Notes: generated by a model not told the origin, from the sequence alone. A DNA stretch of 64,000 nt from Diphasiastrum complanatum (GCA_029204225.1 CM055104.1:46195835-46259834); one strand, 5' to 3'. Counted from the first letter of the stretch, positions 1 to 11,064 are shown. Made by a program: numbers and translations.

Positions 1-9
1 TTCCTGTAG

Positions 10-1147
10 ATACTACACACTCCTCCTCCTCCTCCAAATCTTTATACATGTATAGATTCCAATGATTATCTTAAATTTGAGAAGGACATATCCGATGCTA
101 TAGATACAATTGGTACTCCTTTTTGTTTTAGACTAGATGAATTTGATTTTAGTATAAATTATAGAGTTCTTGATTGTTTAGATCTCAAAGACAGACGAGC
201 TTCTATCAGTGATCCTGTGATAGAGTCCGGGCTTACACTCTTGCAATATGACATTGCAAGAGATTCATCCAATGAGTTGCTGGTGCTGAGTAACTTTTGC
301 TTCAGGCCTTCAAGGAGAATAATGACACATTGTCACAATGTTCGACTAGTGGATTCACACCAGCAACAAAGCATCTACTCATCCCTTATTATACCATGTA
401 AGATATATTAAATGCTTCTTGTTGTTTTATGCTTTAACATTGGCATTGTCAACAGAAATAGTTCTCAGAATTGCAGCTAAAGAAATTTCAATCTTATTTT
501 GCAGTGACCATTGAAGTTTAAACCTGATTTCTATTAATAGATCTATAGATAATAGTATTAAAGATTTTTGTGTCAAGATGAATTCGGCGAGCAATACGCA
601 TAAAGATGTAGATATATACCCTCCATATTTAAGTAAATATATTCCCACAGATGTTTCCCATTCCGTGAACTGGCAGATCGTCAGTTTGGAGATAAATTTT
701 GTCTTTCTTAATAGCATTTTGAAATCAGTATTCTAATGTATTTGTTTCATTCTAATTCATTTTGTTTCATAATTGATTTCTTGTGTGCTGAATTTTTTTG
801 CAGTCACCCCAGCAAAATGATTCATTCAACTGTGGGTGGTACACATTATACGATGCCAAGTTATTTTTTGAGTGGTTCAACCTTCAGGAAGATGTTGATA
901 TTTCTAAGGTAATAAATTCTGTTTATTCTTATTTTTAGAATCATGATTAGTTTTCTATTTTGTTGATGTTTTTATGCCATTACTAATACATGAATGTTCT
1001 ATCTTGCAGTTTACACTTCCTGAGTACACATCAAGTCAGGTGTACAGATTTAGACAAGAAATTATCCTGAGTAAACTGGCTAGGGCAAGGCTTCAGCCTC
1101 CCATTATTGATGATGGTGCAAAGGATGATGTAGTTATACTAAATTAA
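10..1147 (+). CDS. Ulp1-like (C48) cysteine protease, 3' part, possibly inactive
   Basis: Ulp1/SENP-type proteases remove SUMO-like modifiers; related domains also occur in transposon-derived plant genes. An open exon runs from 10 to about 397 with a GTAAGA donor. A second coding stretch ends at 727 and contains IPTDVSHSVNWQIVSLE. Exon 804-908 has QQNDSFNCGWY, aligned to the family's Q-x-N-x-D-C-G motif, with the cysteine kept. The last exon is 1010-1147 and ends in TAA. Introns 728-803 and 909-1009 both fall between codons with GT/AG ends. Aligned to the family pattern, the catalytic His (usually HW) reads Asn, and the usual DSL aspartate also reads Asn, so the protease may be dead. The join between the first two coding stretches is not resolved, and the 5' end lies outside the window. 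Element 1 begins 125 bp downstream. Confidence 0.6.
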
Positions 1148-1272
1148 GATTAGAACAAATACCGATACAATAGAACAAAAATACATGTATATAATTCATA
1201 GATAAATATTCATTGATATATCAAATGTTGCTCTATTTTATGAATTTGGGAGCACAAAATACATGTATTGAT

Positions 1273-2134
1273 TGTTGAAAATTGTCACTTCTCACTTGAC
1301 ATTGGTTCATGTAAATATTGATCAAACATTAGAATATGTTGATGATATGATTTCACACGTGTGGAGCATGTTCCCATGTGTGAAAGGATGTACTTTTCAT
1401 GTTTGTATATATCCAAATTGATTTTGTATCATTCTAGTTAGTGTGAACATGAAATGACTAGTTTTTAGTCAAGTTGACTAGTCACCTACAAATTAGCTTT
1501 TCCTTGCATGTGCATGAGTAAATGCTCCCACATGGCAAGTGGATGTTCACATGTGTGTATAGAGTACTAGAAGATAAGAGTTGACCATTTTCCTTAGATC
1601 CTATTTTGTAGGGAATATTCCTATATTCTAGGAGACTAGCTTTTTGGATTTTAGTCATATTCTAGAAGGTCAACTATTGGATAAGGATCAAGGATGGATC
1701 AAATGGATAGATATGAGTGATGTGGCACTCTTCACACGTGTGAAGGCCTGCTGGACTGTACCAGACTCATGGATGTACTTGATCCATAAAAGGATCATCA
1801 TTTTGCTAAGAAAATTGATGAGACTTTTGCACTCTACACTTTTGTGAGATTTCTAGTCATTTGTCTTGTGATTTTTATGCATGATTGCTATCTAGTATCA
1901 TTGTACTTGTTGTTTCAGGTGCAGTCCGTACAGTGGACAGTACTCCACACGTGTGAAGCCGCTCTCACTAAAAAATGATGTGTTGATCCATTGCTCTTGC
2001 TTAAATCCAAGTGTAGTGAATCTAGATCAAGATCTAATGTGTAGAACTTGATAGATTCATTGATTAAGCAACCAATAACTCTCTATGATTGTAAAGTACA
2101 ATCATTATTGTCCTAAAAACTGTAAAATTTATCA
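1273..2134 (+). repeat. 5' LTR of Element 1
   Basis: 862 bp, bounded TG...CA. It holds three copies of the palindrome CACACGTGTG (1354-1363, 1733-1742, 1946-1955) and a TATATAT candidate TATA box at 1406-1412. The PBS follows without a gap. Confidence 0.95.
1406..1412 (+). promoter_or_regulatory. Candidate TATA box in Element 1 LTR
   Basis: TATATAT lies about 45 bp downstream of the first CACACGTGTG palindrome inside the 5' LTR. LTRs carry the element promoter, so this is a plausible position, but other AT-rich stretches in the LTR could serve instead. The 3' LTR has the same motif at 6857-6863. Confidence 0.3.
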
Positions 2135-2146
2135 TGGTATCAGAGC
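2135..2146 (+). other. Primer-binding site of Element 1 (initiator tRNA-Met)
   Basis: TGGTATCAGAGC directly follows the LTR. It is complementary to the 3' end of plant initiator methionine tRNA, the standard primer for minus-strand DNA synthesis in plant copia elements. Confidence 0.95.
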
Positions 2147-2729
2147 TAAGTAAGAGAGTGATCATTGAATCATAAATCTTGTAAAGATCATTGGCAAAAT
2201 TTGTTTTTTGGCCAATACTAGTGAGGGCGAGTTCTTCTAGAGTGATAGCTTGTAATCATTTGGATCAAAACGACTTGGAGGCTGTGTATGTACTTTTCAC
2301 ACGTGTGAAACCGTACAGCAACTTTCAATTCAAGTTACTTTGTGTTTTTTGGTCCCAAAATCACAATACTAGTTCATTTTTGGTGCTTTTTGAAGCATAG
2401 TATTGATCTAGATTCATTCTAACTAATGCCTATGACCAAATAGTGTTTTGGATCATTGAAGCATTTCTTTTTAGAGTCTAAGATCAGATCTAAGAGGCTG
2501 ATTTGTTCAGATCCTTAGTTGAAGTGAAATCTCTAAGAAAAGTGTAAAGCAATTTTTTTTGTGAGAGTGAAAGCTAGAAATTTTTGGTAAGATCTTTGAG
2601 TATCATTCAAGCTTGTGTGTTAGTTTGATAGAGACAAGCCTATAGGCATTCTAGTAAGCTTTAGGCCACTTCATAGATCTTTTAAAATTCAAAAATCTTT
2701 GTGATTTTTAAAAGAGCATTCATTCTAAA

Positions 2730-5700
2730 ATGTCATCCATGGGTGGATATTTGATGGAATCAAGTGAGAGACTCACTTCCACAAATTATTCCATTTGGAA
2801 AGTGAGAATGGAATCACTCCTAGTGATCCATGATCTATATGACATAGTTCAAGGAGTAGAGGAAGAGCCTCAAACTCCCCAAGAACAAGCCAAATACAAG
2901 AAGAGAGCAAGATTAGCTCTACATTGCATAAAGTTAAATGTATGCAATGACCTCTTGAAAGAGGTGTCTTCTTGTACCTCATCCAAAGAGGCTTGGGATT
3001 CATTAAAGAGCATTTATGAATCCAACAATACTTCAAGAATCCTCATGCTAAGAAATCAAGTTTTCCAAAGCATGAAAGGAAGTGGAGAGAGTGGACAAGA
3101 GTATGTTCTTAGGATCAAATCTCTTAACAAGGAGTTAAGTGCAATAGGAGAGAAGATCCAAGATCAAGAACTAGTACAAATCATTTTGAATGGTCTAAGT
3201 GATGAGTTTACCAACTTAGTCCAATCATTTGCCATTCAAGACTCTCTTCCATCCATTGAAAAGTTGCACAATGTTCTTGTGGCCGAGGAGAGTAGGCTTC
3301 TACACCTCAAGACAAGAATGGATAGCATGTCACTTAATGGAGGAGAGGAGAAAGCTAACTTTACATCTAAAGGCAAGAAAAAGCAAAATCCATTCAAGAA
3401 AAATCAAGGCAAGGAGGCCGAGATGAAGAATGGAGGATCTACCTCCAAAGGCAAAGTGAAGAACAAGGCAAAACTAAAGTGTTTCTTTTGTGGAAAGAAA
3501 GGACACTTTGCCTCAGAATGCTACTTGAAGAAGAATCAACAAGCCAAAGGAGATCAAGGGAACATTGCTCAAGAGGAAGAATATGAGGATGGATTCAACA
3601 CATCCTTAATGGTTGCATCTACACCAACTTCAAGTCAAGACACATGGTGGATAGATAGTGGGGCTAGTTCCCACATGTCCTTTAACAAGCATTATTTTTC
3701 TACTCTTCTATCTTGTAATGACTCTAAGAAGTCAATATACACTGCTAGTGATCAAGCATGCAAGATAGATGGCATAGGATCTATACCTCTTTGTTTAGGC
3801 ACATCTAAAAGGATAGATCTAGATAATGTTTTGTATGTTCCTACCATTTCAAGAAACTTGCTTAGTGTAGGACAATTAATGGACAATGGACTAGATGTAC
3901 ATTTCAAGAATGGAGTTTGTTCCATCTTGAAAAATGATAAGTGCATAGCTAGTGGCATTAAGCAAGGTAGACTTTTCAAGTTGGATGCTAATGTTGCAAG
4001 TGAAAGTGTGAACTTGGCTAGGGAGGAGCTAACTCAAGTGGAGCTTTGGCATAAGAGATTAGGCCATCCTAATCTTCAATCTATGGAGTCAATGGCAAGC
4101 AAGGAACTAGCTCTCGGCCTACCAAGAGCTTTCAAGAAGTGTGGAAAAATGTGTGAGGCATGTGGCCTTGCAAAGTCACACAAATCTTCTTATAAGAAAT
4201 CTTCATCAAGATCTCTCTCTCCCTTGGATCTCATACATTCTGATGTACATAGTTTTTCACATGCAAGTAATGGAGGTGCCTTGATGTATGTAACTTTTAT
4301 AGATGATTGTACTAGATTCACATGGATTGAGTTACTATCAAAGAAAAATCTTGTTTATGAAGCTTTCATTAAGTTCAAGTCTCTAGTAGAGAAACAACTT
4401 AGTACTTCTATCAAAGCACTAAGATGTGATAATGGAGGAGAGTACACCTCCAATAAAATGAAAGACTTTTGTGAGATCAATGGTATTAAGTTACAATACA
4501 CTTGTTCCTACACCCCTCAACAAAATGGGGTGGCCGAGAGGAAAAATAGGAGTCTATGTGAGTGTGCAAAGTCCTTGAGGCTTGATGCATCACTTCCCAT
4601 CTCATTTTGGGGAGAAGCCACAACATGTGCTAATTATTTGTGTAATAGACTTCCTAGTAGTGCTATAGATGGGATCTCACCTTATCAAGCCTTGTTTGAT
4701 AAGAAACCCAATGTAAAATATTTTAAGATCTTTGGATGTACTTGTTATGTACACATTCCTTTGGAGACTAGAAGGAAAGAAGATGCTACCTCCTTCAAAG
4801 GAATCTTTGTTGGCTATGGAGAAAATAGCAAGGGATATAGGATATATGATCCTACATCCAAGAAAGTAAAGGTAAGCAAGGATGTACTTTTTGATGAGTC
4901 ACAATTTGCTAAGAGCTTGTCAAATGGATCTAACCCATTGTGCATTGAAGATCTTGACAAATCCGAGGAGGATCTTGACAAACCCGAGGAGGATCATGAC
5001 AAACCCGAGGATGGAGATTTGGATCCAAGTCAAAAGGGGCCAAGAAGATCATCAAGGAGCAAGGCCGAGCCCTCAAGGCTTACCTATGTGGACAAGGGAA
5101 AGCAAAAGGAAGGCTCTACATCTTCTACCTCTTACTCTTTTTTAGCTACATTGATTGAAGAACCATCATCTTTTGAAGAAGCATGTAAATCTAAAGTTTG
5201 GAGAGATGCAATGCAAGTAGAGTATGATGCATTAGAAGAAAATCATACTTGGAATCTTGTAAATCTTCCAAGAGGAAAGAAACCACTTGCATGTAAGTGG
5301 ATTTATAGAATTAAGTACAATCAAGATGGATCTATTAGTAAATACAAAGCTAGGCTTGTTGCTAAGGGATTTCTTCAAATAAAAGGATTGGATTATGAAG
5401 AAACATTTGCACCTGTAGCTAAGCTTGTAACTATTAGATTAATCATTTGCATTGCTACTTTGTTCAAATGGGATCTCTACCAAATGGATGTGACAAATGC
5501 CTTCTTGAATGGCTTCTTAGAAGAGGAAATCTACATGATGCAACCCGAGGGCTTCATCAAGATTGGTGAGGAGCAAAAGGTGTGCTACTTAAGGAAGAGC
5601 CTATATGGCTTGAAGCAAGCACCTAGAGCTTGGTACTCTAGGTTGCATGATTTTCTCTATTCCCTTGGCTTTGTACTAAGTGCTTATGAACCTTCTTTAT

Positions 5701-6710
5701 ATTTCAAATGTAATGAAGGAAAGATCATCATTTTGGTTCTTTATGTTGATGACATCATTATGACAGGAAATGATGATGATGGCATAGGCAAAGTAAAAGT
5801 TGACTTATCTAGTGAGTTCAAGATGGTAGATCTAGGCTTCCTAAAGTTTATACTTGGGATAGAAGTGTCTAGAAGTAGCAATTGTACTTTCATAAGTCAA
5901 TCTAAGTATGCTACTTCCATTCTTGAAAGATTTGGTATGAAAGATTGTAAGGGGATTGACACCCCTATGGAGCATGTTGTGAAAGCAACTAATGAAGGTG
6001 ATGAAGCATCCTTTGAGGACATCACTCTCTTTAGGAAGCTTATAGGCTCTCTAATCTATTTAACCATCACTAGACCTGACTTAAGTTTTTGTGTAAGCAA
6101 GTTGAGTCAAAGTATGCAAGCTCCTTTAATTCATCATTGGAAAAGTGCCAAGAGAGTACTTAGATATGTTTCTAGTACTAGATTTTTTGGTATACTTTAT
6201 GAAGGATCTAACTTGCACTTGAGAGCCTACTCGGATTCAGATTTTGCAGGTGACAAGATGGATAGGAAGTCCATTAGTGCATTTGCAACATTTCTTTGTG
6301 GAGGAGTGATATCTTGGCTTTCCAAAAAGCAAGATACAATCTCACTATCTTCTTGTGAAGCCGAGTACAAGGCATTGACTTCAACAACCAAAGAGCTCTT
6401 ATGGCTAAGAAGACTCTTGATGGAACTACATGTGCTAGAGGCCGAGGAGATCCCTTACATATTTTGTGACAATCAAGCTTCTCAACAAATTGCTTCAAAT
6501 CCTATCTTCCATGCTAGAACAAAGCATATTGAGATAGCTCACCACTTTGTGAGGGAGAAGGTACAATCCAAGGAAGTGCAACTACATCATGTACCATCAT
6601 CCGAATGCATAGCTGATATCTTAACCAAACCATTGTCCAAAGATCCATTTTTTAAGTTAAGATATGCTCTTGGAATTGTAGATAGATGTACACTAGATTT
6701 GCCAAGTTAG
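2730..6710 (+). CDS. Copia gag-pol polyprotein of Element 1 (1326 aa)
   Basis: Single uninterrupted polyprotein that forms the particle and copies and inserts the element. Gag occupies about residues 1-265 and ends in a CCHC zinc knuckle, CFFCGKKGHFASEC, at 251-264. The aspartic protease motif WIDSGA has its catalytic Asp at 309. The pre-integrase motif LWHKRLGHPN follows. The integrase catalytic triad is D505 (HSDVH), D567 (RCDNGGEY) and E603 (NGVAERKN). RT has YVDD at 1005-1008. RNase H has AYSDSDFAG with Asp at 1169, and the ORF ends after the conserved ADILTKPL region. The start ATG at 2730 begins the conserved Gag N-terminus (YLMESSERLTSTNYSIWKVR). Length and order match complete copia polyproteins, and no frameshift or stop is present. 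Confidence 0.97.
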   Translation: MSSMGGYLMESSERLTSTNYSIWKVRMESLLVIHDLYDIVQGVEEEPQTPQEQAKYKKRARLALHCIKLNVCNDLLKEVSSCTSSKEAWDSLKSIYESNNTSRILMLRNQVFQSMKGSGESGQEYVLRIKSLNKELSAIGEKIQDQELVQIILNGLSDEFTNLVQSFAIQDSLPSIEKLHNVLVAEESRLLHLKTRMDSMSLNGGEEKANFTSKGKKKQNPFKKNQGKEAEMKNGGSTSKGKVKNKAKLKCFFCGKKGHFASECYLKKNQQAKGDQGNIAQEEEYEDGFNTSLMVASTPTSSQDTWWIDSGASSHMSFNKHYFSTLLSCNDSKKSIYTASDQACKIDGIGSIPLCLGTSKRIDLDNVLYVPTISRNLLSVGQLMDNGLDVHFKNGVCSILKNDKCIASGIKQGRLFKLDANVASESVNLAREELTQVELWHKRLGHPNLQSMESMASKELALGLPRAFKKCGKMCEACGLAKSHKSSYKKSSSRSLSPLDLIHSDVHSFSHASNGGALMYVTFIDDCTRFTWIELLSKKNLVYEAFIKFKSLVEKQLSTSIKALRCDNGGEYTSNKMKDFCEINGIKLQYTCSYTPQQNGVAERKNRSLCECAKSLRLDASLPISFWGEATTCANYLCNRLPSSAIDGISPYQALFDKKPNVKYFKIFGCTCYVHIPLETRRKEDATSFKGIFVGYGENSKGYRIYDPTSKKVKVSKDVLFDESQFAKSLSNGSNPLCIEDLDKSEEDLDKPEEDHDKPEDGDLDPSQKGPRRSSRSKAEPSRLTYVDKGKQKEGSTSSTSYSFLATLIEEPSSFEEACKSKVWRDAMQVEYDALEENHTWNLVNLPRGKKPLACKWIYRIKYNQDGSISKYKARLVAKGFLQIKGLDYEETFAPVAKLVTIRLIICIATLFKWDLYQMDVTNAFLNGFLEEEIYMMQPEGFIKIGEEQKVCYLRKSLYGLKQAPRAWYSRLHDFLYSLGFVLSAYEPSLYFKCNEGKIIILVLYVDDIIMTGNDDDGIGKVKVDLSSEFKMVDLGFLKFILGIEVSRSSNCTFISQSKYATSILERFGMKDCKGIDTPMEHVVKATNEGDEASFEDITLFRKLIGSLIYLTITRPDLSFCVSKLSQSMQAPLIHHWKSAKRVLRYVSSTRFFGILYEGSNLHLRAYSDSDFAGDKMDRKSISAFATFLCGGVISWLSKKQDTISLSSCEAEYKALTSTTKELLWLRRLLMELHVLEAEEIPYIFCDNQASQQIASNPIFHARTKHIEIAHHFVREKVQSKEVQLHHVPSSECIADILTKPLSKDPFFKLRYALGIVDRCTLDLPS

Positions 6711-6723
6711 AAGTGAGGAGGAG
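6711..6723 (+). other. Polypurine tract of Element 1
   Basis: The purine-rich AAGTGAGGAGGAG sits immediately before the 3' LTR and directly after the polyprotein stop codon. It is the expected primer site for plus-strand DNA synthesis. Confidence 0.9.
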
Positions 6724-7585
6724 TGTTGAAAATTGTCACTTCTCACTTGACATTGGTTCATGTAAATATTGATCAAACATTAGAATATGTTGATGATATG
6801 ATTTCACACGTGTGGAGCATGTTCCCATGTGTGAAAGGATGTACTTTTCATGTTTGTATATATCCAAATTGATTTTGTATCATTCTAGTTAGTGTGAACA
6901 TGAAATGACTAGTTTTTAGTCAAGTTGACTAGTCACCTACAAATTAGCTTTTCCTTGCATGTGCATGAGTAAATGCTCCCACATGGCAAGTGGATGTTCA
7001 CATGTGTGTATAGAGTACTAGAATATAAGAGTTGACCATTTTCCTTAGATCCTATTTTGTAGGGAATATTCCTATATTCTAGGAGACTAGCTTTTTGGAT
7101 TTTAGTCATATTCTAGAAGGTCAACTATTGGATAAGGATCAAGGATGGATCAAATGGATAGATATGAGTGATGTGGCACTCTTCACACGTGTGAAGACCT
7201 GCTGGACTGTACCAGACTCATGGATGTACTTGATCCATAAAAGGATCATCATTTTGCTAAGAAAATTGATGAGACTTTTGCACTCTACACTTTTGTGAGA
7301 TTTCTAGTCATTTGTCTTGTGATTTTTATGCATGATTGCTATCTAGTATCATTGTACTTGTTGTTTCAGGTGCAGTCCGTACAGTGGACAGTACTCCACA
7401 CGTGTGAAGCCGCTCTCACTAAAAAATGATGTGTTGATCCATTGCTCTTGCTTAAATCCAAGTGTAGTGAATCTAGATCAAGATCTAATGTGTAGAACTT
7501 GATAGATTCATTGATTAAGCAACCAATAACTATCTATGATTGTAAAGTACAATCATTATTGTCCTAAAAACTGTAAAATTTATCA
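6724..7585 (+). repeat. 3' LTR of Element 1
   Basis: 862 bp, matching 1273-2134 at a constant offset of 5451 with about three substitutions. Palindrome copies fall at 6805-6814, 7184-7193 and 7397-7406. Confidence 0.95.
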
Positions 7586-7590
7586 TTGAT

Positions 7591-9170
7591 GCCCAACTTG
7601 GGCTTTCATTTATTAAATGAAAGAGTGTATACACAAATTTTTACTAAAGTTTATTTGAAACTATTGTTCTCCCACAATGGTGATTGTTGTAGGTAGATCT
7701 TTGCAGCACCTTATCAGCTCTTGTCTTTTTCGCATCTGAGACATGACAAATATTAGTGAATGTGCAATTGTAAATGATGACATTTTCAATTATTTTGTTC
7801 TATTTTGAAATGGCAATAAACATAAAGTTTGCGTTGATGATAAATCTGAAATATGTTGGTAGATTAGTTTGTAATAGCATGAGCTCTGTTCTGATTAAAT
7901 CAAGCTTCCAATGCTCTTCCACCTCAACCATAGTCAAATATTCCTCATTGTAGATAATGCTTATCTCCATTCGGTTTGTGTGACCATTTAGTTCAAAGTC
8001 TTGATCCAGTGGTAGCCATGTACCTTCAATTTTCTTGTATCTCTGGTAGCTAAATGTGAGACTGAACATTTGCTTTTCGATATGATAACGAAAGATCATT
8101 GAGGACTTTTTAATCCTGCATTTTATGTCATTATTTGTTTTACTATATCAGCCTTGATCCATGAGATCGGACAAAGTCTCATCTGATAAATCCTTGCAAA
8201 CAAATAAAGTTGGTGTCCTACGAACACTAGCACTCGAGAAAAAATCAACAAATATGTGTAATGAGATAAACCAACTTAGGTGAGCAATTTTCAAGCCTGT
8301 GCTCATCTTCATAGCATTTCTAATATCAATGAGTAGCTTGCATCTCAAGGATTCAGAAACAATACTGTCAAGAGTAGGCCACTCATCACTTTGAAAACTA
8401 GGCAATGGAATTGCTTCGAACTTGCCAAAACCTCCATCTGTTTGTGGCGTATATAAAGATTCATAAAATTAGATACCACAATCTACAAGTTCTTTTGGAC
8501 TTCTTCCTTTGTATTGCAGCTTTCCAACATCAGAGTGAATCACGTCTAATATTCCTGCAAGTGATTGTGTGGGCTCCCATTCACTTATGCATGATGGATA
8601 TAAATCTGAAAGAAAAAAACAGTGTTGAGGCATTCAAATCATAATCTGAAGAGCATCAATGAATAAAAAACACCTATGATTGTTGTAGAGTGCATATGTT
8701 TTGATATACTTACAATTACATTTTGATGATTATGAGAATTGATATCATGTACTTTGATTTCTGAATGCATATATACATGTTGTACTAAAACTTCTGATAT
8801 CGATTGACCTCCCGAGGTAGTCTTAACCTCCAAAATTTTTGCTTTCCAATAAGATTTGTAAGTCATTTTTGCTCTTTTCTTTTGTCGAAAATTGTCCTTT
8901 GATGATGGATGCAGACCTATGAATTCTTTGTATATTTTGTTGGCTTCCAGTTATCAGCTTCATCTTTCTCATTGTAAAAAATCACAGACTCGATTGTAGA
9001 TCTGGGTCTCCTTGCCATTGCTATTTTCAAAGCTTGGGCGCCAAAAATCTCTCTGATATGATACTTAATTTCAATTTTTTGTATCACATTTAATTTAATG
9101 TGAATGCCAACATAGTCACAGTTACTGCGTATACCATATTTTATGTAACTGTACATACTGTATTTCTATA
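7591..9170 (-). other. Unidentified gene-like region, minus strand
   Basis: Several open segments lie in series on the minus strand: 9156-8917, about 8880-8715, about 8600-8430, 8405-8148 and 8099-7800. Two boundaries look like splice sites: a GTAAGT donor near 8715 and a pyrimidine-rich TTTCTTTCAG acceptor near 8600. The second segment (SYWKAKILEVKTTSGG) faintly recalls chromatin-reader domains such as BAH, but I cannot assign a family. The last segment is the longest, about 100 residues. No retrotransposon motif is visible. Element 1 separates this region from the Ulp1-like exons. It could be a host gene, a decayed one, or chance ORFs. Confidence 0.3.
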
Positions 9171-9828
9171 ACTATAACTAGTATAGTTAGAAAATTTCAT
9201 TATACTAACCAGCATAGTCAAGTAAATTGAACTTGAGGTATTGACATCGGGCATGATTAGCACGTGTCGGATAGGAAGAAGAAACCAATGGGATATGTCC
9301 ATGCTGCCCGGACACAAATTTCAAAGTTTTCTATATTACATTTTTATTTCTCAGTTAATTTGAACTACGTTACGTAGATTTCATATCTGTGCATTTTGAT
9401 TGGGCTTGGTGACGGTCGAAATTAAAGAAAAAAAATAAAAGTATCTTTACAAAGGGTCTTTTTGATATTGAGAACTCCTTTAATGATGGAGGGAAATCTA
9501 GGAAGGAGAGGGGGTGGGGGAGAATTAGAAATTAAGCTTTCTAAATTTTTTTGCATGGGGAGGAGGGAGGTGGGGTAGTTGATTTTTTGGAAATTGTTTT
9601 TTATCTTTTCCAATGGTTATTCAAGCGGCTTCGTAGATTTATTGGTTTACTAAAGTTTAATGGAAGTTCGGCAATGAGTTAAACAATGTTTTGTTTTGCA
9701 CATGACATTTTGTTAATTTGCCTACACAATTACAAGTTCATTGGTATGATTTTTAAGCACGCAATTGTCATTAAAAAAAACCACATTTTTTATGAGTACT
9801 GCTTTCATACATACATGGAACCAACTAA
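9171..9828. other. No gene seen; G-rich tracts
   Basis: AT-rich DNA with no convincing coding signal. A G-rich patch at about 9500-9575 (GGGGGTGGGGG, then GGGGAGGAGGGAGGTGGGG) stands out. Confidence 0.4.
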
Positions 9829-9831
9829 TTC

Positions 9832-10108
9832 TTCACCTGTTATTGGCAACGATTGTGAAGGCCTTTAGAGTTGATTTTAGTCGAAATTAGTCGAGTCAAT
9901 CTTCACACTAATCAGCTTAGCATCTTTGCCCTAGCGCCCTCATTCACAATGCACATGTTGCGTAGAATCCTTCACCTATTATTAACACAAATCATGAAGC
10001 CTTTAGAGGTGATTTCAGTCGAAATTTGTTGAGTCAATCTTCGCACCAATCGACTAAGCATCTTTGCCATGGTGCCTTCATTCACAGTGCACACGTTGCG
10101 TAGAATAC
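9832..10108. repeat. 139-bp tandem duplication in a retroelement leader
   Basis: Two diverged direct copies, 9832-9970 and 9971-10108, share TTCACCT at the start and GTTGCGTAGAAT at the end, with a period of 139 bp. They lie just downstream of the minus-strand PBS at 10128-10140, in what would be that element's untranslated leader. Confidence 0.75.
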
Positions 10109-10127
10109 TAAAATAGCATAAGTGGAC

Positions 10128-10140
10128 GGCTCTGATACCA
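10128..10140 (-). other. Primer-binding site of a minus-strand LTR element
   Basis: GGCTCTGATACCA on the plus strand reads TGGTATCAGAGCC on the minus strand, complementary to initiator tRNA-Met. It abuts the LTR-like sequence 10141-10508. Confidence 0.8.
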
Positions 10141-10508
10141 ACTTAGAATTTGCTTTGCACAGGAACACAGATCATGCTACACAGTAACACAGACAGAAAA
10201 CACTCTCCTCAGCAAGCTCACATAGCAATTGTATTTCACAAAATGAAATTACACTGTACATATAGTTGTTCACTCAGGCAACCCATGCGCATGACCCAGG
10301 TTGCCGTTGGCGGGACGCGTGTCCCGTCGACTTGCCTCGTGGCGAGGCCGACTGATCCTTATCCACCGATAGGACCCACAGTACAATAACACATTAATTC
10401 TAACTTTGCCATGTGGCATTTTGGCCATACATGTATGGAACCCAATTATAGACAAAAATATACAATATTCTACATGGCTAGATTTGCCAATATTGGCAAT
10501 TTTTCACA
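10141..10508 (-). repeat. 5' LTR of a truncated copia-type element, minus strand
   Basis: On the minus strand it starts TGTGAAAAATTGCC, resembling other copia LTR starts in the window (for example 48517), and runs to a PBS. No polypurine tract precedes it, so it is a 5' LTR. The body of the element beyond about 9830 is missing. Ends are approximate. Confidence 0.6.
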
Positions 10509-10855
10509 ACAAAAGTATCATCATTGTTTTGATCATCAATACCTTCTTCATCAAGAGTAAGATTACCTTGCTTGTCTCCTTGATCTCTCTTTTTCTTGTA
10601 GCAGATGTTTTCATTGTCATTAGACATTATCTACTGTTTCATAAACTCATTGTCAAATTAGCAAAATCTATATGTAGTTTGGAGGATGATTGATTGTGGC
10701 TTGAGGCAGTAGCCTTATCTGACAGATCGGCTCCATCTGAGCTCGAACCAAAAATGTTGCCTAATCATGAACACTAGGATTCCCTCAGAGCAACCCGATT
10801 GTTCGGCCTATCAGTTTCCCAAAAGCATAAACAACCAAAGATCCTACGATGATCT
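10509..10855. other. No gene seen
   Basis: Low-complexity and AT-rich DNA between the minus-strand LTR and the SINE-like units. An open frame at 10406-10693 has no recognisable features. Confidence 0.4.
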
Positions 10856-10962
10856 TGTGAAAAGTTTTCACACTTGGTGTGTGTGGTTGGGGGCTAGGGA
10901 TTGAACCTAGGACCTCTCCCATTCCGGTGGGGTGCTCTACCTTTGAGCTACCCGTCCATTTG
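10856..10962 (-). mobile_element. tRNA-derived SINE-like unit, copy A
   Basis: On the minus strand the head reads like a tRNA. It has an A box TAGCTCAAAGG, a D-arm GCTC/GAGC pairing, a B box GGTTCAATCC, and a perfect 5-bp T-stem CTAGG/CCTAG. A non-tRNA tail follows with CACACACACCAAGTGT and AACTTTTCACA. The acceptor stem does not pair, so it is not a working tRNA gene. Pol III promoter boxes plus a shared tail with copy B indicate a short interspersed element. Confidence 0.65.
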
Positions 10963-11064
10963 TGTTCCTAGATTGTTGTGCAAGGGCTATAGCCTTGACA
11001 CTTTCTAACACCCTTTTTAGCTACACCCGCCTAGACCACACCCACAACCATGGATTAGATACCA

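Larger units (their letters stand above)
1273..7585 (+). mobile_element. Element 1: intact autonomous Ty1/copia retrotransposon
   Basis: A complete element of about 6.3 kb: 5' LTR, PBS, one gag-pol ORF, polypurine tract, 3' LTR. The LTRs begin TGTTGAAAATTG and end TTTATCA. A 5-bp target duplication TTGAT flanks it (1268-1272 and 7586-7590). The two 862-bp LTRs differ at only about three sites seen by eye (around 1577, 1744 and 2081 against their 3' partners), so insertion was recent. The domain order protease, integrase, RT, RNase H defines copia. All catalytic motifs are intact, making this the best candidate here for a transposition-competent element. Confidence 0.97.

Noticed and set aside
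1644-1847. 67-codon ORF repeated at 7095-7298
   Set aside because: It lies wholly inside the Element 1 LTRs and repeats because the LTRs are identical.
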